DNA of 64,000 nt. Source: Rheinheimera mangrovi (GTDB lineage Bacteria; Pseudomonadota; Gammaproteobacteria; Enterobacterales; Alteromonadaceae). Positions within the stretch are counted from its first letter, which is position 1, and each line of letters starts with the position of its first letter. A program made the translations under genes and the position numbers. This document shows positions 26,202 through 34,838 of this stretch, one piece after another. Under the pieces are notes generated by a model. It saw only the letters and a program-made list of their open reading frames with translations, did not search any database and was not told where the DNA came from. The stretch spans positions 3,021,501-3,085,500 of the forward strand of contig NZ_CP034683.1 in assembly GCF_003990335.1 (NCBI RefSeq), written 5' to 3'.

Positions 26202-26858
26202 TCAAGCTTCTGTCTCCTGCGGTATAGCTACCTGAACGACTTTGCGCCCTAACCAATAATCCAGACTTAACCAGCGCCCAGCCCCATACACAACCAATAC
26301 CACTAACATAACAAAGTAAGTGGCGGCAAACTCAATACCGTTATTCAGCACCACTAATTTTCCGCTGGAGACAAGCCAGTGGTAATCTGGCTGTTGCTGC
26401 AAAATTTGATTGGCTTTGGCTAGTTTCTCTGGTGCAGCTATCACAGCGTCATTGCGAAAAATAGTGCCATCGGCTAACCAACTTGACGCATCCGCTATCG
26501 CCAGCCAGCCGTTTTTCGCATGCACTGTTAGCATAGCCACCAGCATGGTCATACTTAATCCCAAAGCAGTCAGTCGGGTGAATACCCCGAATAGCAGAGC
26601 TAAACCGCCGCCGAGCTCTAGCAGTATGACCAAAGACAATAACAGCGCAGGCGCAGGTAAACCTAAGCCCCAGTCCGGGTTGGCAAACCAGCTTAAGGTG
26701 CTGTCAAAGTTTTGTAGCTTAGTCCAGCCCGCCTGCATCATCACAGGCGTTAAGTACAACCGCAGTAACAACAATGGAATAAAATCCAGCTGCTGTAGTT
26801 GGCTCACTAGTTTTTGATAAAAGAGAATACCTTGTTGTATCACAAGCAGGCTCCGCAT
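26202..26858 (-). CDS. DoxX-family membrane protein (HvfX/GigD-like candidate)
   Basis: A 218-residue inner-membrane protein with four hydrophobic helices and DoxX features (FIPLLLLRLYLTPVMMQAGWTKL; LLELGGGLALLFGVFTRL), plus an extracytoplasmic loop between helices 3 and 4 (WLADGTIFRNDAVIAAPE). DoxX proteins accompany DUF692/DUF2063 genes in copper-metallophore operons; here it instead leads an ECF/anti-sigma operon 6-7 kb from hvfBC. The ATG at 26858 has no clear ribosome binding site. A GTG at 26843 with GGAG seven bases upstream is a likely alternative start. Confidence 0.85.
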   Translation of the reverse strand: MRSLLVIQQGILFYQKLVSQLQQLDFIPLLLLRLYLTPVMMQAGWTKLQNFDSTLSWFANPDWGLGLPAPALLLSLVILLELGGGLALLFGVFTRLTALGLSMTMLVAMLTVHAKNGWLAIADASSWLADGTIFRNDAVIAAPEKLAKANQILQQQPDYHWLVSSGKLVVLNNGIEFAATYFVMLVVLVVYGAGRWLSLDYWLGRKVVQVAIPQETEA

Positions 26859-26875
26859 AATGCCGTTGTGACAAG

Positions 26876-26904
26876 AGACAGGAAAGTGCGAAATAATCTT
26901 TCAA
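26876..26904 (-). promoter_or_regulatory. Candidate ECF promoter of the doxX-ECF-anti-sigma operon
   Basis: Minus strand reads TTGAAA (26904-26899), a 19-base spacer, then GTCT (26879-26876). The same hexamer, spacing and tetramer lie upstream of hvfA at 35229-35201. With a start about seven bases after GTCT, the leader to the GTG codon at 26843 is about 25 bases. The spacing is slightly longer than in typical RpoE-like promoters. Confidence 0.45.
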
Positions 26905-26911
26905 ATTGGGG

Positions 26912-26944
26912 CAAAAAAAAGAGTCAGCCTTAACAGCTGACTCT
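26912..26944 (-). terminator. htpG terminator
   Basis: AGAGTCAGC-CTTAACA-GCTGACTCT, a 9-bp perfect stem with eight T following on the minus strand. It separates htpG from doxX. Confidence 0.93.
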
Positions 26945-26971
26945 TCTACCCGCACTTAACTCATCAAGAGA

Positions 26972-28903
26972 TTAAGCTTTTTTTGATAAATCCAACAGCA
27001 GCGCGTTTAAGCGGCTAACAAAAGTTGCAGGATTTTTCAGGCTGCCACGCTCAGCTAATAAGGCCTGATCAAACAAGACTTCAGCCCACTGTTTAAACTG
27101 CGTTTCGTCCTGCACATCGGCAATATGCTTCACCAGTGCATGGTCCGGGTTCAGTTCAAAAATAGGTTTTACGTCCGGTACTTTCTGACCAACAGATTCC
27201 ATCAGCTTCATCATCTGCGTGCTCATGTCAAACTCGTCAGTGACGATACAAGCTGGGCTGTCGGTTAAGCGATGGCTGGTTTTCACTGCTTTGACCTGAT
27301 CACCTAAAGCTGTTTTAAAGCGTTCAGTCACAGCAGCAAATTGCTTTTCTGTTTCTTCCTGAGCTTTTTTGGTTTCTTCGTCATCCAACTTGCTGATATC
27401 CAAGCCACCTTTGGCGATAGAACGCAGCTTTTTACCTTCAAAGTCAGTCAGATGCTGCATTAACCACTCGTCAACACGGTCGGATAACAGCAGCACTTCT
27501 ATGCCTTTTTTACGCAACACTTCTAAGTGTGGGCTGTGTTTGGCGGCTTCATAACTGTCAGCAACGATAAAATAAATTTCGTCCTGACCTTCTTTCATCC
27601 GGCTGACATAAGCTTCTAAGCTAACCGTCTGATCGGCATTGTCGTTATGAGTAGAAGCAAAACGCAGCAGCTTAGCTATGCTGTCTTTGTTACCCGCATC
27701 TTCAGCCGGGCCTTCTTTCATCACCTGACCGAACTCGTTCCAGAAGGTCTGGTACTCAGTTTGATCTTCAGCTTTGGCCATTTTTTCCAGCATTTTTAAG
27801 ACGCGAGAGGTACAGCCTTTGCGTAAGCTTTGCGTCACCTTAGTATCCTGTAGAATCTCGCGGGACACGTTCAATGGTAAATCGCTTGAATCCAACACAC
27901 CTTTGATAAAACGCAGGTAACTTGGCATAAACTGTTCAGCGTCATCCATAATAAATACACGCTGCACATACAATTTTAAGCCATGACGGGCTTCACGGTT
28001 CCACATATCAAAAGGTGCTTTTTTCGGCACAAACAATAAACTGGTGTAGTTGGTATTGCCTTCGACTTTGTTGTGAGTCCAGCTTAATGGCTCACTCCAG
28101 TCGTGCGAAATATGCTTGTAGAATTCCTGATATTCATTTTCTGTTACTTCAGACTTATCACGCATCCAAAGCGCTGTGGCTTTGTTGACTGCTTTCCAGA
28201 ACCCTTCAGTAGCAGGGATTTTTTCGCCCTCTTCACCGTCCTGCTCTGGCGTGCCTTCCTGATACATTTCAACAGGAATGCTGATATGGTCTGAGTATTT
28301 AGTGACAATAGACTCGACTTTCCACTGGTTTAAAAATTCAGTTTCTTCGTCACGTAAATGCAGAATAATTTCTGTACCACGGCTGGCTTTGACTATAGGT
28401 GTAATAGTGTATTCACCTTCGCCTGTAGATTCCCACTCAACAGCAGAATCAGCTGGCGCACCGGCTTTACGGGTTTTGACTGTCACTTTGTCGGCCACGA
28501 TAAAAGCGGAATAAAAACCTACACCAAACTGACCTATCAGCTGAGAGTCTTTGCTTTGGTCGCCTGAGAGCTGGCCAAAAAATTCTTTAGTGCCGGATTT
28601 GGCGATAGTACCTAAATGGCTAATCACTTCATCTTGCGTCATACCAATACCGTTGTCGCTGATGCTAATGGTTTTGGCAGCTTCATCCAGACTGATACGA
28701 ACGCGTAATTCGCCATCATTGTCATACAGGCTGCTGTCTGACAAAGCTAAAAAGCGCAATTTATCCGCCGCGTCTGAAGCATTAGATACCAGCTCGCGCA
28801 GGAAAATTTCTTTATTGGAATACAGCGAATGGATCATCAGCTGCAGAAGTTGTTTGACCTCGGCCTGAAAGCCGTGCTTTTGTTTTTGTACTGTCTCAGT
28901 CAT
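26972..28903 (-). CDS. htpG: Molecular chaperone HtpG (Hsp90)
   Basis: The bacterial Hsp90. The 643-residue protein begins with the GHKL ATPase domain ([44 protein letters not shown]), followed by the middle domain ([18 protein letters not shown]) and the C-terminal dimerisation domain. A good sigma-32 promoter lies about 50 bp upstream, so heat-shock control is expected. It sits after recR, as in E. coli. Confidence 0.98.
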   Translation of the reverse strand: MTETVQKQKHGFQAEVKQLLQLMIHSLYSNKEIFLRELVSNASDAADKLRFLALSDSSLYDNDGELRVRISLDEAAKTISISDNGIGMTQDEVISHLGTIAKSGTKEFFGQLSGDQSKDSQLIGQFGVGFYSAFIVADKVTVKTRKAGAPADSAVEWESTGEGEYTITPIVKASRGTEIILHLRDEETEFLNQWKVESIVTKYSDHISIPVEMYQEGTPEQDGEEGEKIPATEGFWKAVNKATALWMRDKSEVTENEYQEFYKHISHDWSEPLSWTHNKVEGNTNYTSLLFVPKKAPFDMWNREARHGLKLYVQRVFIMDDAEQFMPSYLRFIKGVLDSSDLPLNVSREILQDTKVTQSLRKGCTSRVLKMLEKMAKAEDQTEYQTFWNEFGQVMKEGPAEDAGNKDSIAKLLRFASTHNDNADQTVSLEAYVSRMKEGQDEIYFIVADSYEAAKHSPHLEVLRKKGIEVLLLSDRVDEWLMQHLTDFEGKKLRSIAKGGLDISKLDDEETKKAQEETEKQFAAVTERFKTALGDQVKAVKTSHRLTDSPACIVTDEFDMSTQMMKLMESVGQKVPDVKPIFELNPDHALVKHIADVQDETQFKQWAEVLFDQALLAERGSLKNPATFVSRLNALLLDLSKKA

Positions 28904-28952
28904 ATACAGCTCCTTATCTTTCGTGGAATGACTTTCAATTGTGCTGGCAAGG

Positions 28953-28981
28953 ATATGGGTTTAATACCCACAAATATCAAG
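28953..28981 (-). promoter_or_regulatory. Sigma-32 heat-shock promoter of htpG
   Basis: On the minus strand CTTGATA (28981-28975), a 14-base spacer, then ACCCATAT (28960-28953). This matches the sigma-32 consensus CTTGAAA-N13/15-CCCCATNT at six of seven and all but one specified -10 positions. The leader to the htpG ATG is about 40 bases. Confidence 0.75.
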
Positions 28982-29062
28982 GGGGCAATAGCGGCAAAAC
29001 AGAGAACAAAAATAGAGCATCAGGCAATTGGATAAAGAATAAGCTGTTATTTGGTAATGCAA

Positions 29063-29167
29063 GAGCGCAGCCAACAAAGCTGCAGCTTCAAGGACGAAAG
29101 TTCTGAGCAAAGGCATTGGAGTTGTAGCAAGAACGCAGCAACGCTGCTATAGCTTCAAGGACGAAGC
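29063..29167. repeat. Two tandem fragments of the dispersed repeat after recR
   Basis: GCGCAGCCAACAAAGCTGCAG, running on into CTTCAAGGACGAA (29065-29098), and a diverged copy with GCTATAGCTTCAAGGACGAAG (29131-29166), are the same end sequence found at 63680-63715. The second copy runs up to the recR stop codon. Confidence 0.6.
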
Positions 29168-29770
29168 TCAGATAGGTTTGCGGCCACTAAAGGCGTGTGA
29201 CAAGGTAGTCCCATCCACATACTCTAAATCCCCCCCCACAGGCACACCATGGGCAATACGGGAGACATTCACCTGATACTTTTTACACTGCTCGGCAATG
29301 TAATAAGCTGTGGCATCACCTTCCACTGTCGGGTTAGTGGCTAGTATCACTTCCTGCACCGAACCTGTACCCAGCTGTTTTTGCAGTAAATCCAGGCCCA
29401 ATTCTGAAGGACCTATGCCATCAAGTGGCGACAACTGGCCCTGCAAGACAAAGTAACGACCTCTAAACTGGCCGGTTTGCTCTATGGCAAACTGATCAGA
29501 AGACGAAGCGACAATACAAAGGCTTTGACTGTCGCTGCGCCTCGGGTCTGAGCAAATAGCACATAAATCAGTTTCGCAAAAAGTACGGCACTGCTGGCAA
29601 TGCCCTACTTTCTCCATAGCCACAGCCAGAGCCTTAGACAACTGCACGGCTCCAGAGCGATTGCGTTCCAGCAACTGCAGGGCAATACGTTGTGCCGACT
29701 TAGGACCTACGCCTGGCAATATACGCAAGGCGTCGATCAGTTGCTGCAACAATGGGCTAAATTTGCTCAT
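29168..29770 (-). CDS. recR: Recombination protein RecR
   Basis: RecR works with RecO (and RecF) to load RecA on gapped DNA. The 200 residues include the N-terminal helix-hairpin-helix ([21 protein letters not shown]), the four-Cys zinc finger ([16 protein letters not shown]) and a Toprim domain ([34 protein letters not shown]). Standard place between ybaB and htpG. Confidence 0.97.
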   Translation of the reverse strand: MSKFSPLLQQLIDALRILPGVGPKSAQRIALQLLERNRSGAVQLSKALAVAMEKVGHCQQCRTFCETDLCAICSDPRRSDSQSLCIVASSSDQFAIEQTGQFRGRYFVLQGQLSPLDGIGPSELGLDLLQKQLGTGSVQEVILATNPTVEGDATAYYIAEQCKKYQVNVSRIAHGVPVGGDLEYVDGTTLSHAFSGRKPI

Positions 29771-29788
29771 AGTGGATCAAATCACCAC

Positions 29789-30124
29789 TTAAAACGGCAT
29801 CTTAAAACCAGGAGGTAATTGCATACCACCGGTCACTGCAGCCATTTTGGCTTTATTGGCTTCTTCCACCCGACGTACCGCATCATTAATAGCAGCAGCG
29901 ACTAAGTCTTCCACCATCTCTTTGTCATCCTGCATCAGACTGTCGTCTATGCTGACACGGCGTACATTGTGGTTGCCTGTCATAGTCACTTTGACCAGAC
30001 CAGCACCTGACTCGCCTGTCACTTCCAGATTAGCCAATTCCTGCTGGGCCTTTTGCATTTTATCCTGCATGGCTTGCGCCTGCTTCATGATATTGCCTAA
30101 ACCGCCACCACCACCTTTGAACAT
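29789..30124 (-). CDS. ybaB: YbaB/EbfC nucleoid-associated protein
   Basis: A 111-residue DNA-binding dimer. It starts [19 protein letters not shown], contains the family segment [22 protein letters not shown] and ends with the Gly/Pro-rich [13 protein letters not shown]. It is the middle gene of the conserved dnaX-ybaB-recR set, 18 bp from recR. Confidence 0.96.
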   Translation of the reverse strand: MFKGGGGGLGNIMKQAQAMQDKMQKAQQELANLEVTGESGAGLVKVTMTGNHNVRRVSIDDSLMQDDKEMVEDLVAAAINDAVRRVEEANKAKMAAVTGGMQLPPGFKMPF

Positions 30125-30200
30125 AACTGTACTCTCTTAAAAAATGACTCAATTAAACTGGCGACAAGATAATGACTTGAGCCCCAAAATACAAGACGAA

Positions 30201-32354
30201 TTAGTTGACAATAATACTGTCAGCGACTATTTCCGCCCCAAAATCTTTCTGCAGTTGCACCACCCATGGATCCTGCTGCAACAACTGCTCTACATAAACC
30301 AAACGTTCCTGCTCAATACGCTGCTGAATAGCCACAGGGCAAGTTTCTACCCAAGGTTGGTATTGAATATCCAGCTGAACCGCCTTATGAAAGGCCTGAC
30401 TCAACTCTTTGACAATTTCAGCACGGAATTTTTCTTTATCCAGGTGCTGCTGGCTTTGGCAGACCAGCAACTGCACAGTATCCCCTGCCCAATTGATGCA
30501 GCTATGCAATAAGTACAAACGCAGTAATCCACCTAAATTCAGGCTGTCTACTAAAGCAGCCCATTCATCCACCTGAGCGGCAAGACGCACAGAGAAGTTT
30601 TCGGCTGTGATCACACCATCAAAACGATACTGTGCTTTCGCTTCTGGTACGGCAGCAACAGGCTGTGGTTCCGGCACAGCTTCAGATTGATGCTGTTGCT
30701 GAAATTCCTGCCAGGCCCAATCGGCCGCAAAATCAGCATCCTCTGTTGGTATATCTGACGAATCAGATTCATCTGGATAAGCAGACATTGCCGGTTCTGA
30801 CTGTTCAGGCACGACTGGAGGTAAAATCGGCGCTTGTTGCGGTACAACGGGCTGCAAAACTGCTGGCTGTGAAGCGGCGACTGGAGCAACTTGTGCTCTT
30901 GGCATAACAAATGGCTCTGCAGCCTTGGCTACAGCAGGAGTGGGTTCAGACTTTTTTTCGGTCTGAGTCTCCACAGCTCTATCTACGCTCACATTATCAG
31001 CTTTAATACCACGGCGCGCCAAAATAGAAGCGGCAATACCTGAAGCAGCTGGCTGCGCAACAACGGCCACAGCTTCTGTTGCAACATTCTGCTCTGGCGG
31101 CATTTCGACTGCGGCTTCAAGCATTTGAGGCATTGATTCTGCCATCTCAGGCGCAGGTTCGTGCTCTTTAGCCGGAATTGCCGCTGCGGTTTCAGGTAAA
31201 TTAAACTTAGCTTTGAGTTCAGCCGCATGCGATACAGGAGTTGAAGCGCGCATCGCTGGAGAAGTATCAGCGCCGGGCACAAAAGCCACAGCTCGTAATA
31301 ATGCCATTTCCAGACCAATACGAGGCTCTGGTGCAAAAGCCAGTTCCTTTTTGCCGGAAATCAGTAACTGATAAAACAACTGTAACTGCTCAGGGCTTTG
31401 CTGCTCCGCTAATTGCTGCACAAAAGCACTGTGATCTGTCACTAAGTCAGCCGCCTGCCAATTAAACTGACTTAAGGCCGCTAAATGCAGTAAGGCCAGC
31501 ATATCATCCAGCACATGGGCAAAATGACTGTGCTGCTGCACTAATTGATCCAGATGCTGTTTCAGTGCAGCTAAATCGCGGTTAATCACAGCAGCTAATA
31601 AAAGCTCAGCCCATTGCTGCTCCAGATACCCCAACATATCGCGCACCAGCGGCACTGTAATATTGGAATTACTTTGGGCTATGGCCTGATCAGTCAGACT
31701 TAACGAATCGCGTAAACTGCCTTTGGCGGCACGAGCTAACAAAGCTAAAGCTTCTTCGGCGGCCGAAATACCTTCCTGCGCCAATACATAAGACAAGTGC
31801 TGTTTAATTTGTTCTGGGCTTAACGCCTTTAAGCTGAACTGTAAACAACGGGATAACACTGTGACAGGCAGCTTTTGTGGATCAGTAGTCGCCAGCAAAA
31901 ACTTCACATGTGGTGGTGGTTCTTCCAGCGTTTTCAAAAGCGCATTAAAGCTGTGGCGCGACAGCATATGCACTTCATCTATTAAGTAGACTTTATAACG
32001 ACCGCGGCTTGGCGCGTACTGCACGTTATCGAGTAAATCGCGGGTGTCTTCCACTTTAGTGCGGGAGGCAGCGTCAATTTCTAACAGATCAACAAAAAAA
32101 CCCTGATCAATTTCAATACAAGCACTACAGACACCACAAGGCGTGGAGGTCACGCCAGTTTCGCAGTTTAAACTTTTAGCAAAAATACGGGCTATGGTGG
32201 TTTTACCGACACCACGGGTGCCAGTAAACAAATAGGCATGATGTAATCTGTTATGATTGAGCGCATTAGTCAACGCAGTCTTCACATGGTCCTGACCAAC
32301 CAGTTGACCAAAATGTTGAGGTCGCCATTTTCTTGCCAGTACCTGATAACTCAT
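30201..32354 (-). CDS. dnaX: DNA polymerase III subunits tau and gamma
   Basis: The clamp-loader ATPase. The 717-residue tau form has Walker A GTRGVGKTT, the zinc module CETGVTSTPCGVCSAC, Walker B LIDEVHML, sensor/arginine finger LSRCLQF, a Pro/Ala/Glu-rich linker (about 380-580) and the C-terminal domain that binds DnaB and the polymerase. A programmed -1 frameshift signal at codons 466-468 should also give a gamma form of about 469 residues ending at an immediate TGA. It lies 27 bp after apt and is followed by ybaB. Confidence 0.97.
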   Translation of the reverse strand: MSYQVLARKWRPQHFGQLVGQDHVKTALTNALNHNRLHHAYLFTGTRGVGKTTIARIFAKSLNCETGVTSTPCGVCSACIEIDQGFFVDLLEIDAASRTKVEDTRDLLDNVQYAPSRGRYKVYLIDEVHMLSRHSFNALLKTLEEPPPHVKFLLATTDPQKLPVTVLSRCLQFSLKALSPEQIKQHLSYVLAQEGISAAEEALALLARAAKGSLRDSLSLTDQAIAQSNSNITVPLVRDMLGYLEQQWAELLLAAVINRDLAALKQHLDQLVQQHSHFAHVLDDMLALLHLAALSQFNWQAADLVTDHSAFVQQLAEQQSPEQLQLFYQLLISGKKELAFAPEPRIGLEMALLRAVAFVPGADTSPAMRASTPVSHAAELKAKFNLPETAAAIPAKEHEPAPEMAESMPQMLEAAVEMPPEQNVATEAVAVVAQPAASGIAASILARRGIKADNVSVDRAVETQTEKKSEPTPAVAKAAEPFVMPRAQVAPVAASQPAVLQPVVPQQAPILPPVVPEQSEPAMSAYPDESDSSDIPTEDADFAADWAWQEFQQQHQSEAVPEPQPVAAVPEAKAQYRFDGVITAENFSVRLAAQVDEWAALVDSLNLGGLLRLYLLHSCINWAGDTVQLLVCQSQQHLDKEKFRAEIVKELSQAFHKAVQLDIQYQPWVETCPVAIQQRIEQERLVYVEQLLQQDPWVVQLQKDFGAEIVADSIIVN
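30917..30972 (-). other. dnaX: Programmed -1 ribosomal frameshift signal in dnaX
   Basis: In-frame GAA AAA AAG holds the heptamer A AAA AAG (30957-30951), the E. coli dnaX slippery sequence. After a -1 slip the next codons are GTC TGA, giving termination one residue later, closely paralleling E. coli (GAG TGA). A GGAG (30972-30969) lies 11 bases upstream, like the stimulatory internal Shine-Dalgarno. Downstream, CTGTAG/CTGCAG arms (30934-30917) can form a hairpin. TCAGAC/GTCTGA arms also flank the A-run. Confidence 0.85.
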
Positions 32355-32381
32355 GCCACCTGCGCCTGTGTTTTATTGGAA

Positions 32382-32930
32382 TTAATCGCCTGCAAATTCA
32401 ACCAGACTGTAAAGGTTCAACCCAAGCTTTTCTAAACGCGCTTGTCCGCCCAAGTCCGGCAGATTCACCACAAAAGCGGCGTCTGTTGCTTTGCCACCCA
32501 AACGCTCGACTAAACTGGTTGTCGCAGCAATAGTACCACCTGTAGCCAATAAGTCATCCACTAACAGCACCTTATCTCCGGCCACTATAGCGTCTTTATG
32601 AATTTCCAGCGTGTCTTCGCCGTATTCCAGCTGATAAGACTGGGCAATACGTTCACGTGGCAATTTACCCGGTTTACGCACTGGCACAAAGGGTAATCCC
32701 ATCGCATAAGCTAAAGGTGCACCAAAAATAAAACCGCGGGATTCAGTACCAACAATCTTAGTAAAACCTTTGCCCTGATACTCTAGTTTGAAGGCATCAA
32801 TCACCTTCGCAAACGCATCGGCGTCCAGCATCAGACTGGTGACATCACGAAATAAAATACCTGGTTTTGGATAGTCAGGTACGGCTTTGATCACCTGGCT
32901 TAATAAAGCAGAAAGAGATTCTGTAGTCAT
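32382..32930 (-). CDS. apt: Adenine phosphoribosyltransferase
   Basis: Salvages adenine to AMP with PRPP. The 182-residue protein has the PRPP-binding loop [16 protein letters not shown], the [15 protein letters not shown] segment and RKPGKLPRE flexible loop. I use the ATG at 32930, which gives the family N-terminus; the longer frame to 32972 lacks support. First gene of the apt-dnaX-ybaB-recR series. Confidence 0.96.
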   Translation of the reverse strand: MTTESLSALLSQVIKAVPDYPKPGILFRDVTSLMLDADAFAKVIDAFKLEYQGKGFTKIVGTESRGFIFGAPLAYAMGLPFVPVRKPGKLPRERIAQSYQLEYGEDTLEIHKDAIVAGDKVLLVDDLLATGGTIAATTSLVERLGGKATDAAFVVNLPDLGGQARLEKLGLNLYSLVEFAGD

Positions 32931-32994
32931 TCTCAGTTTCCTGATCCTAAAATAGTAACCAAAGTCGGGCACAATCAGACCGACCTAAAATAGA

Positions 32995-33018
32995 TAAAAA
33001 AACCGCCACAAGGCGGTT
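32995..33018 (-). terminator. Terminator of the hvf operon
   Basis: AACCGCC-ACAA-GGCGGTT followed on the minus strand by seven T. It lies 20 bp past the 39-aa gene and upstream of apt, which closes the hvfABC transcription unit. Confidence 0.9.
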
Positions 33019-33039
33019 CATTTATCACTCGCAAAAGGT

Positions 33040-33159
33040 TTAGCTGAAAAAACGAACCCAGCTGATAATTGGAGGAAGGCATAAACACGCCAGAAAAGCG
33101 ACTACCAATAACACTAATTGGCCGATGCCAAAAGATTCTTTAAAATTTTCGTCTGCCAT
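33040..33159 (-). CDS. 39-residue membrane protein, last gene of the hvf operon
   Basis: The ATG at 33159 opens a frame of 39 codons ending at TAA 33042-33040. The product starts MADENFKESFGIG, continues with one strongly hydrophobic helix (QLVLLVVAFLACLCLPPII, about 14-32) and ends SWVRFFS. It lies 44 bp after hvfC on the same strand and just before the terminator, with no promoter visible between, so it is probably co-transcribed with hvfABC. The ribosome binding site is weak (GAG about nine bases upstream). Two Cys lie in the helix. I do not recognise the family. Confidence 0.65.
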   Translation of the reverse strand: MADENFKESFGIGQLVLLVVAFLACLCLPPIISWVRFFS

Positions 33160-33203
33160 GATCGGAGCTCACTCGCTAAAAAGGTGGAACATGGTAATGA
33201 ATT

Positions 33204-33941
33204 TTAGTCAGCTTGAAAAGCATGCACTATGCCTTTCGCCGCAAAATTCAACAGTATTTGTTCAGCGCCTGACAATAATTGCTCAGCATCCAGTTGTGGC
33301 ACATAAGGCGCTAACTCATCAACCAGCCCTACCAATGTCAAGCCGGGTTGCTGCGCTAATAGTTGCAACAATAAAGTAGTCAGCTGGTTGAGGGCAATAA
33401 ATTTCACTTCATCGTCACTATTACGATGAATGAGTAAAAAGCTGGTTTCGCTTTCAGTGGGTTGAAACTCAACACAAATTTTATGCACCGGGTACTGATA
33501 GGCCTGAACAGATGCCAGTTCAGACAATTGCAATGCCTGCTGTTTTAGATCCGTCACCGCATGCACTACTTCTGCCTTACGGGTTGCAAGTTCAAGCTCA
33601 AGCCATTCGTACTGGGCCAGCTCCAGCATAAAAACCGGGTCATCGCCCTCGGGCTCGTATTGCTCTTGTAAAAAATCTAAAAAGCTCTGGGCTATGGATA
33701 AAAAGAACGGACTCTCGCAGCGATAGCTTGCGAAAAACAGCTGTAACCGCTGCTGCCATGCCTGATCTGCATACAGAGACTTCAGCACAGGAAAAGCGCT
33801 GCTGACAAAACCCGAAACATTGTTAAACAATAACTCCCGATACACATCCAGGCGTTCCTGATCGACATCTGCAGGCTTCTCGCTCTGCTCTGGAGAGCGT
33901 AAATAAGCAACAAACTGATGTTGAACCTGTTGAAACTTCAT
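33204..33941 (-). CDS. hvfC: HvfC/BufC-type DUF2063 RiPP maturation partner
   Basis: A 245-residue protein with the DUF2063 N-terminal domain (QVQHQFVAYLRSPEQ; RLDVYRELLFNNVSGFVSSAFPVLKSL, about 1-95) and a less conserved C-terminal half. In Haemophilus and Caulobacter systems this protein binds the precursor and assists the DUF692 enzyme. It begins one base after the hvfB stop, so the two are translationally coupled, as in the known operons. Confidence 0.88.
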   Translation of the reverse strand: MKFQQVQHQFVAYLRSPEQSEKPADVDQERLDVYRELLFNNVSGFVSSAFPVLKSLYADQAWQQRLQLFFASYRCESPFFLSIAQSFLDFLQEQYEPEGDDPVFMLELAQYEWLELELATRKAEVVHAVTDLKQQALQLSELASVQAYQYPVHKICVEFQPTESETSFLLIHRNSDDEVKFIALNQLTTLLLQLLAQQPGLTLVGLVDELAPYVPQLDAEQLLSGAEQILLNFAAKGIVHAFQAD

Positions 33942-33942
33942 A

Positions 33943-34785
33943 TCAGGCCCTTAACTTCATAGAGTCAGTTGGCTGCAGGCGACGAATATGCGCCAACTCA
34001 AGTTGCAGTTGCTGCATATCCGGAATATTAAAATCCCGCTCTAGCAAAGTCGGAAATAAGCCATGATGCTGATAAGCTTCAGATAATAAAGACCAGACCG
34101 GTTCAGACACATCAGCACCGTGGGTATCAATCAGTAAGCTGTCATGTTGGCGGTAATGCCCCGCGACATGACCATAAGCAATACGTTGTGTTGGCAGTCC
34201 TTTTAAGAACGCCAGAGCATCATAGCCGTGATTGACTGAATTCACGTAAATATTATTCACATCTAATAGCAGCTTACAGTTGGCCAACTCTAACACCGCA
34301 TTGGTAAATTCAAGCTCCGTTAATTCCTGGCCAGGCGCTGCATAATAAGAGACATTTTCGACGACCAATGGCTGTTCAAGAATATCCTGCACTACACGAA
34401 TACGATCTGCCACATAAACAGCAGCTTCTTCGGTAAAAGGGATAGGTAATAAATCGTACAGATGGCCAGCAGCTGAGCAGTAACTCAAATGCTCGCTGTA
34501 AAGCTTAATCTGATGCTCTTTTAAAAAGGCTTTGATTTGACGGACAAAATCCAAATCTAATGGATCAGGACTGCCTAAAGACAAAGATAAACCATGACAG
34601 ATAAAAGGATAACGTTCAGTGAGCTGGCGGAATTTTTTCTGGTAACCCCCACCATAAGGCAACCAGTTTTCCGGTGCCACTTCAAAGAAATCAATATCTG
34701 TTTGTTGCTGCTCCAGCACAGCATTCAGCATTTCACGCCGCAAGCCTAAACCCACATGAGAAGCAGCTAAACCAAAATCAGACAT
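33943..34785 (-). CDS. hvfB: HvfB/BufB-type MNIO (DUF692) RiPP maturase
   Basis: MNIO enzymes (MbnB relatives) use two or three iron ions in a TIM barrel and oxygen to modify cysteines of a precursor peptide. The 280-residue protein keeps the metal-site pattern: His64 (ICHGLSLSLG), Glu98/His99 (YSEHLSY), Glu143 (VVENVSYY), Asp175 and Asn177-178 (LLLDVNNIYVN), His206/His210 (GHVAGH), Asp220/His222 (IDTHGADV) and Glu249 (LLERDFNIP). A strong AAGGAG lies before the ATG, right after the hairpin that follows hvfA. Predicted substrate: the Cys residues of HvfA. Confidence 0.93.
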   Translation of the reverse strand: MSDFGLAASHVGLGLRREMLNAVLEQQQTDIDFFEVAPENWLPYGGGYQKKFRQLTERYPFICHGLSLSLGSPDPLDLDFVRQIKAFLKEHQIKLYSEHLSYCSAAGHLYDLLPIPFTEEAAVYVADRIRVVQDILEQPLVVENVSYYAAPGQELTELEFTNAVLELANCKLLLDVNNIYVNSVNHGYDALAFLKGLPTQRIAYGHVAGHYRQHDSLLIDTHGADVSEPVWSLLSEAYQHHGLFPTLLERDFNIPDMQQLQLELAHIRRLQPTDSMKLRA

Positions 34786-34796
34786 ACAGTCTCCTT

Positions 34797-34828
34797 AAAA
34801 GCAGTCAGCCCGCGAGTGCAGGCTGACT
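34797..34828 (-). terminator. Partial terminator between hvfA and hvfB
   Basis: AGTCAGCC and GGCTGACT (34821-34828 and 34803-34810) form an 8-bp stem followed on the minus strand by GCTTTT and then the hvfB ribosome binding site. A leaky terminator here would give more precursor than enzyme transcript, as often seen in RiPP operons. Confidence 0.65.
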
Positions 34829-34838
34829 ATCTGTGGTA

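Noticed and set aside
30611..31336. Several open frames opposite or shifted in the Pro/Ala/Gln-rich linker of dnaX
   Set aside because: Low-complexity shadow frames; the real second product is the frameshifted gamma form.
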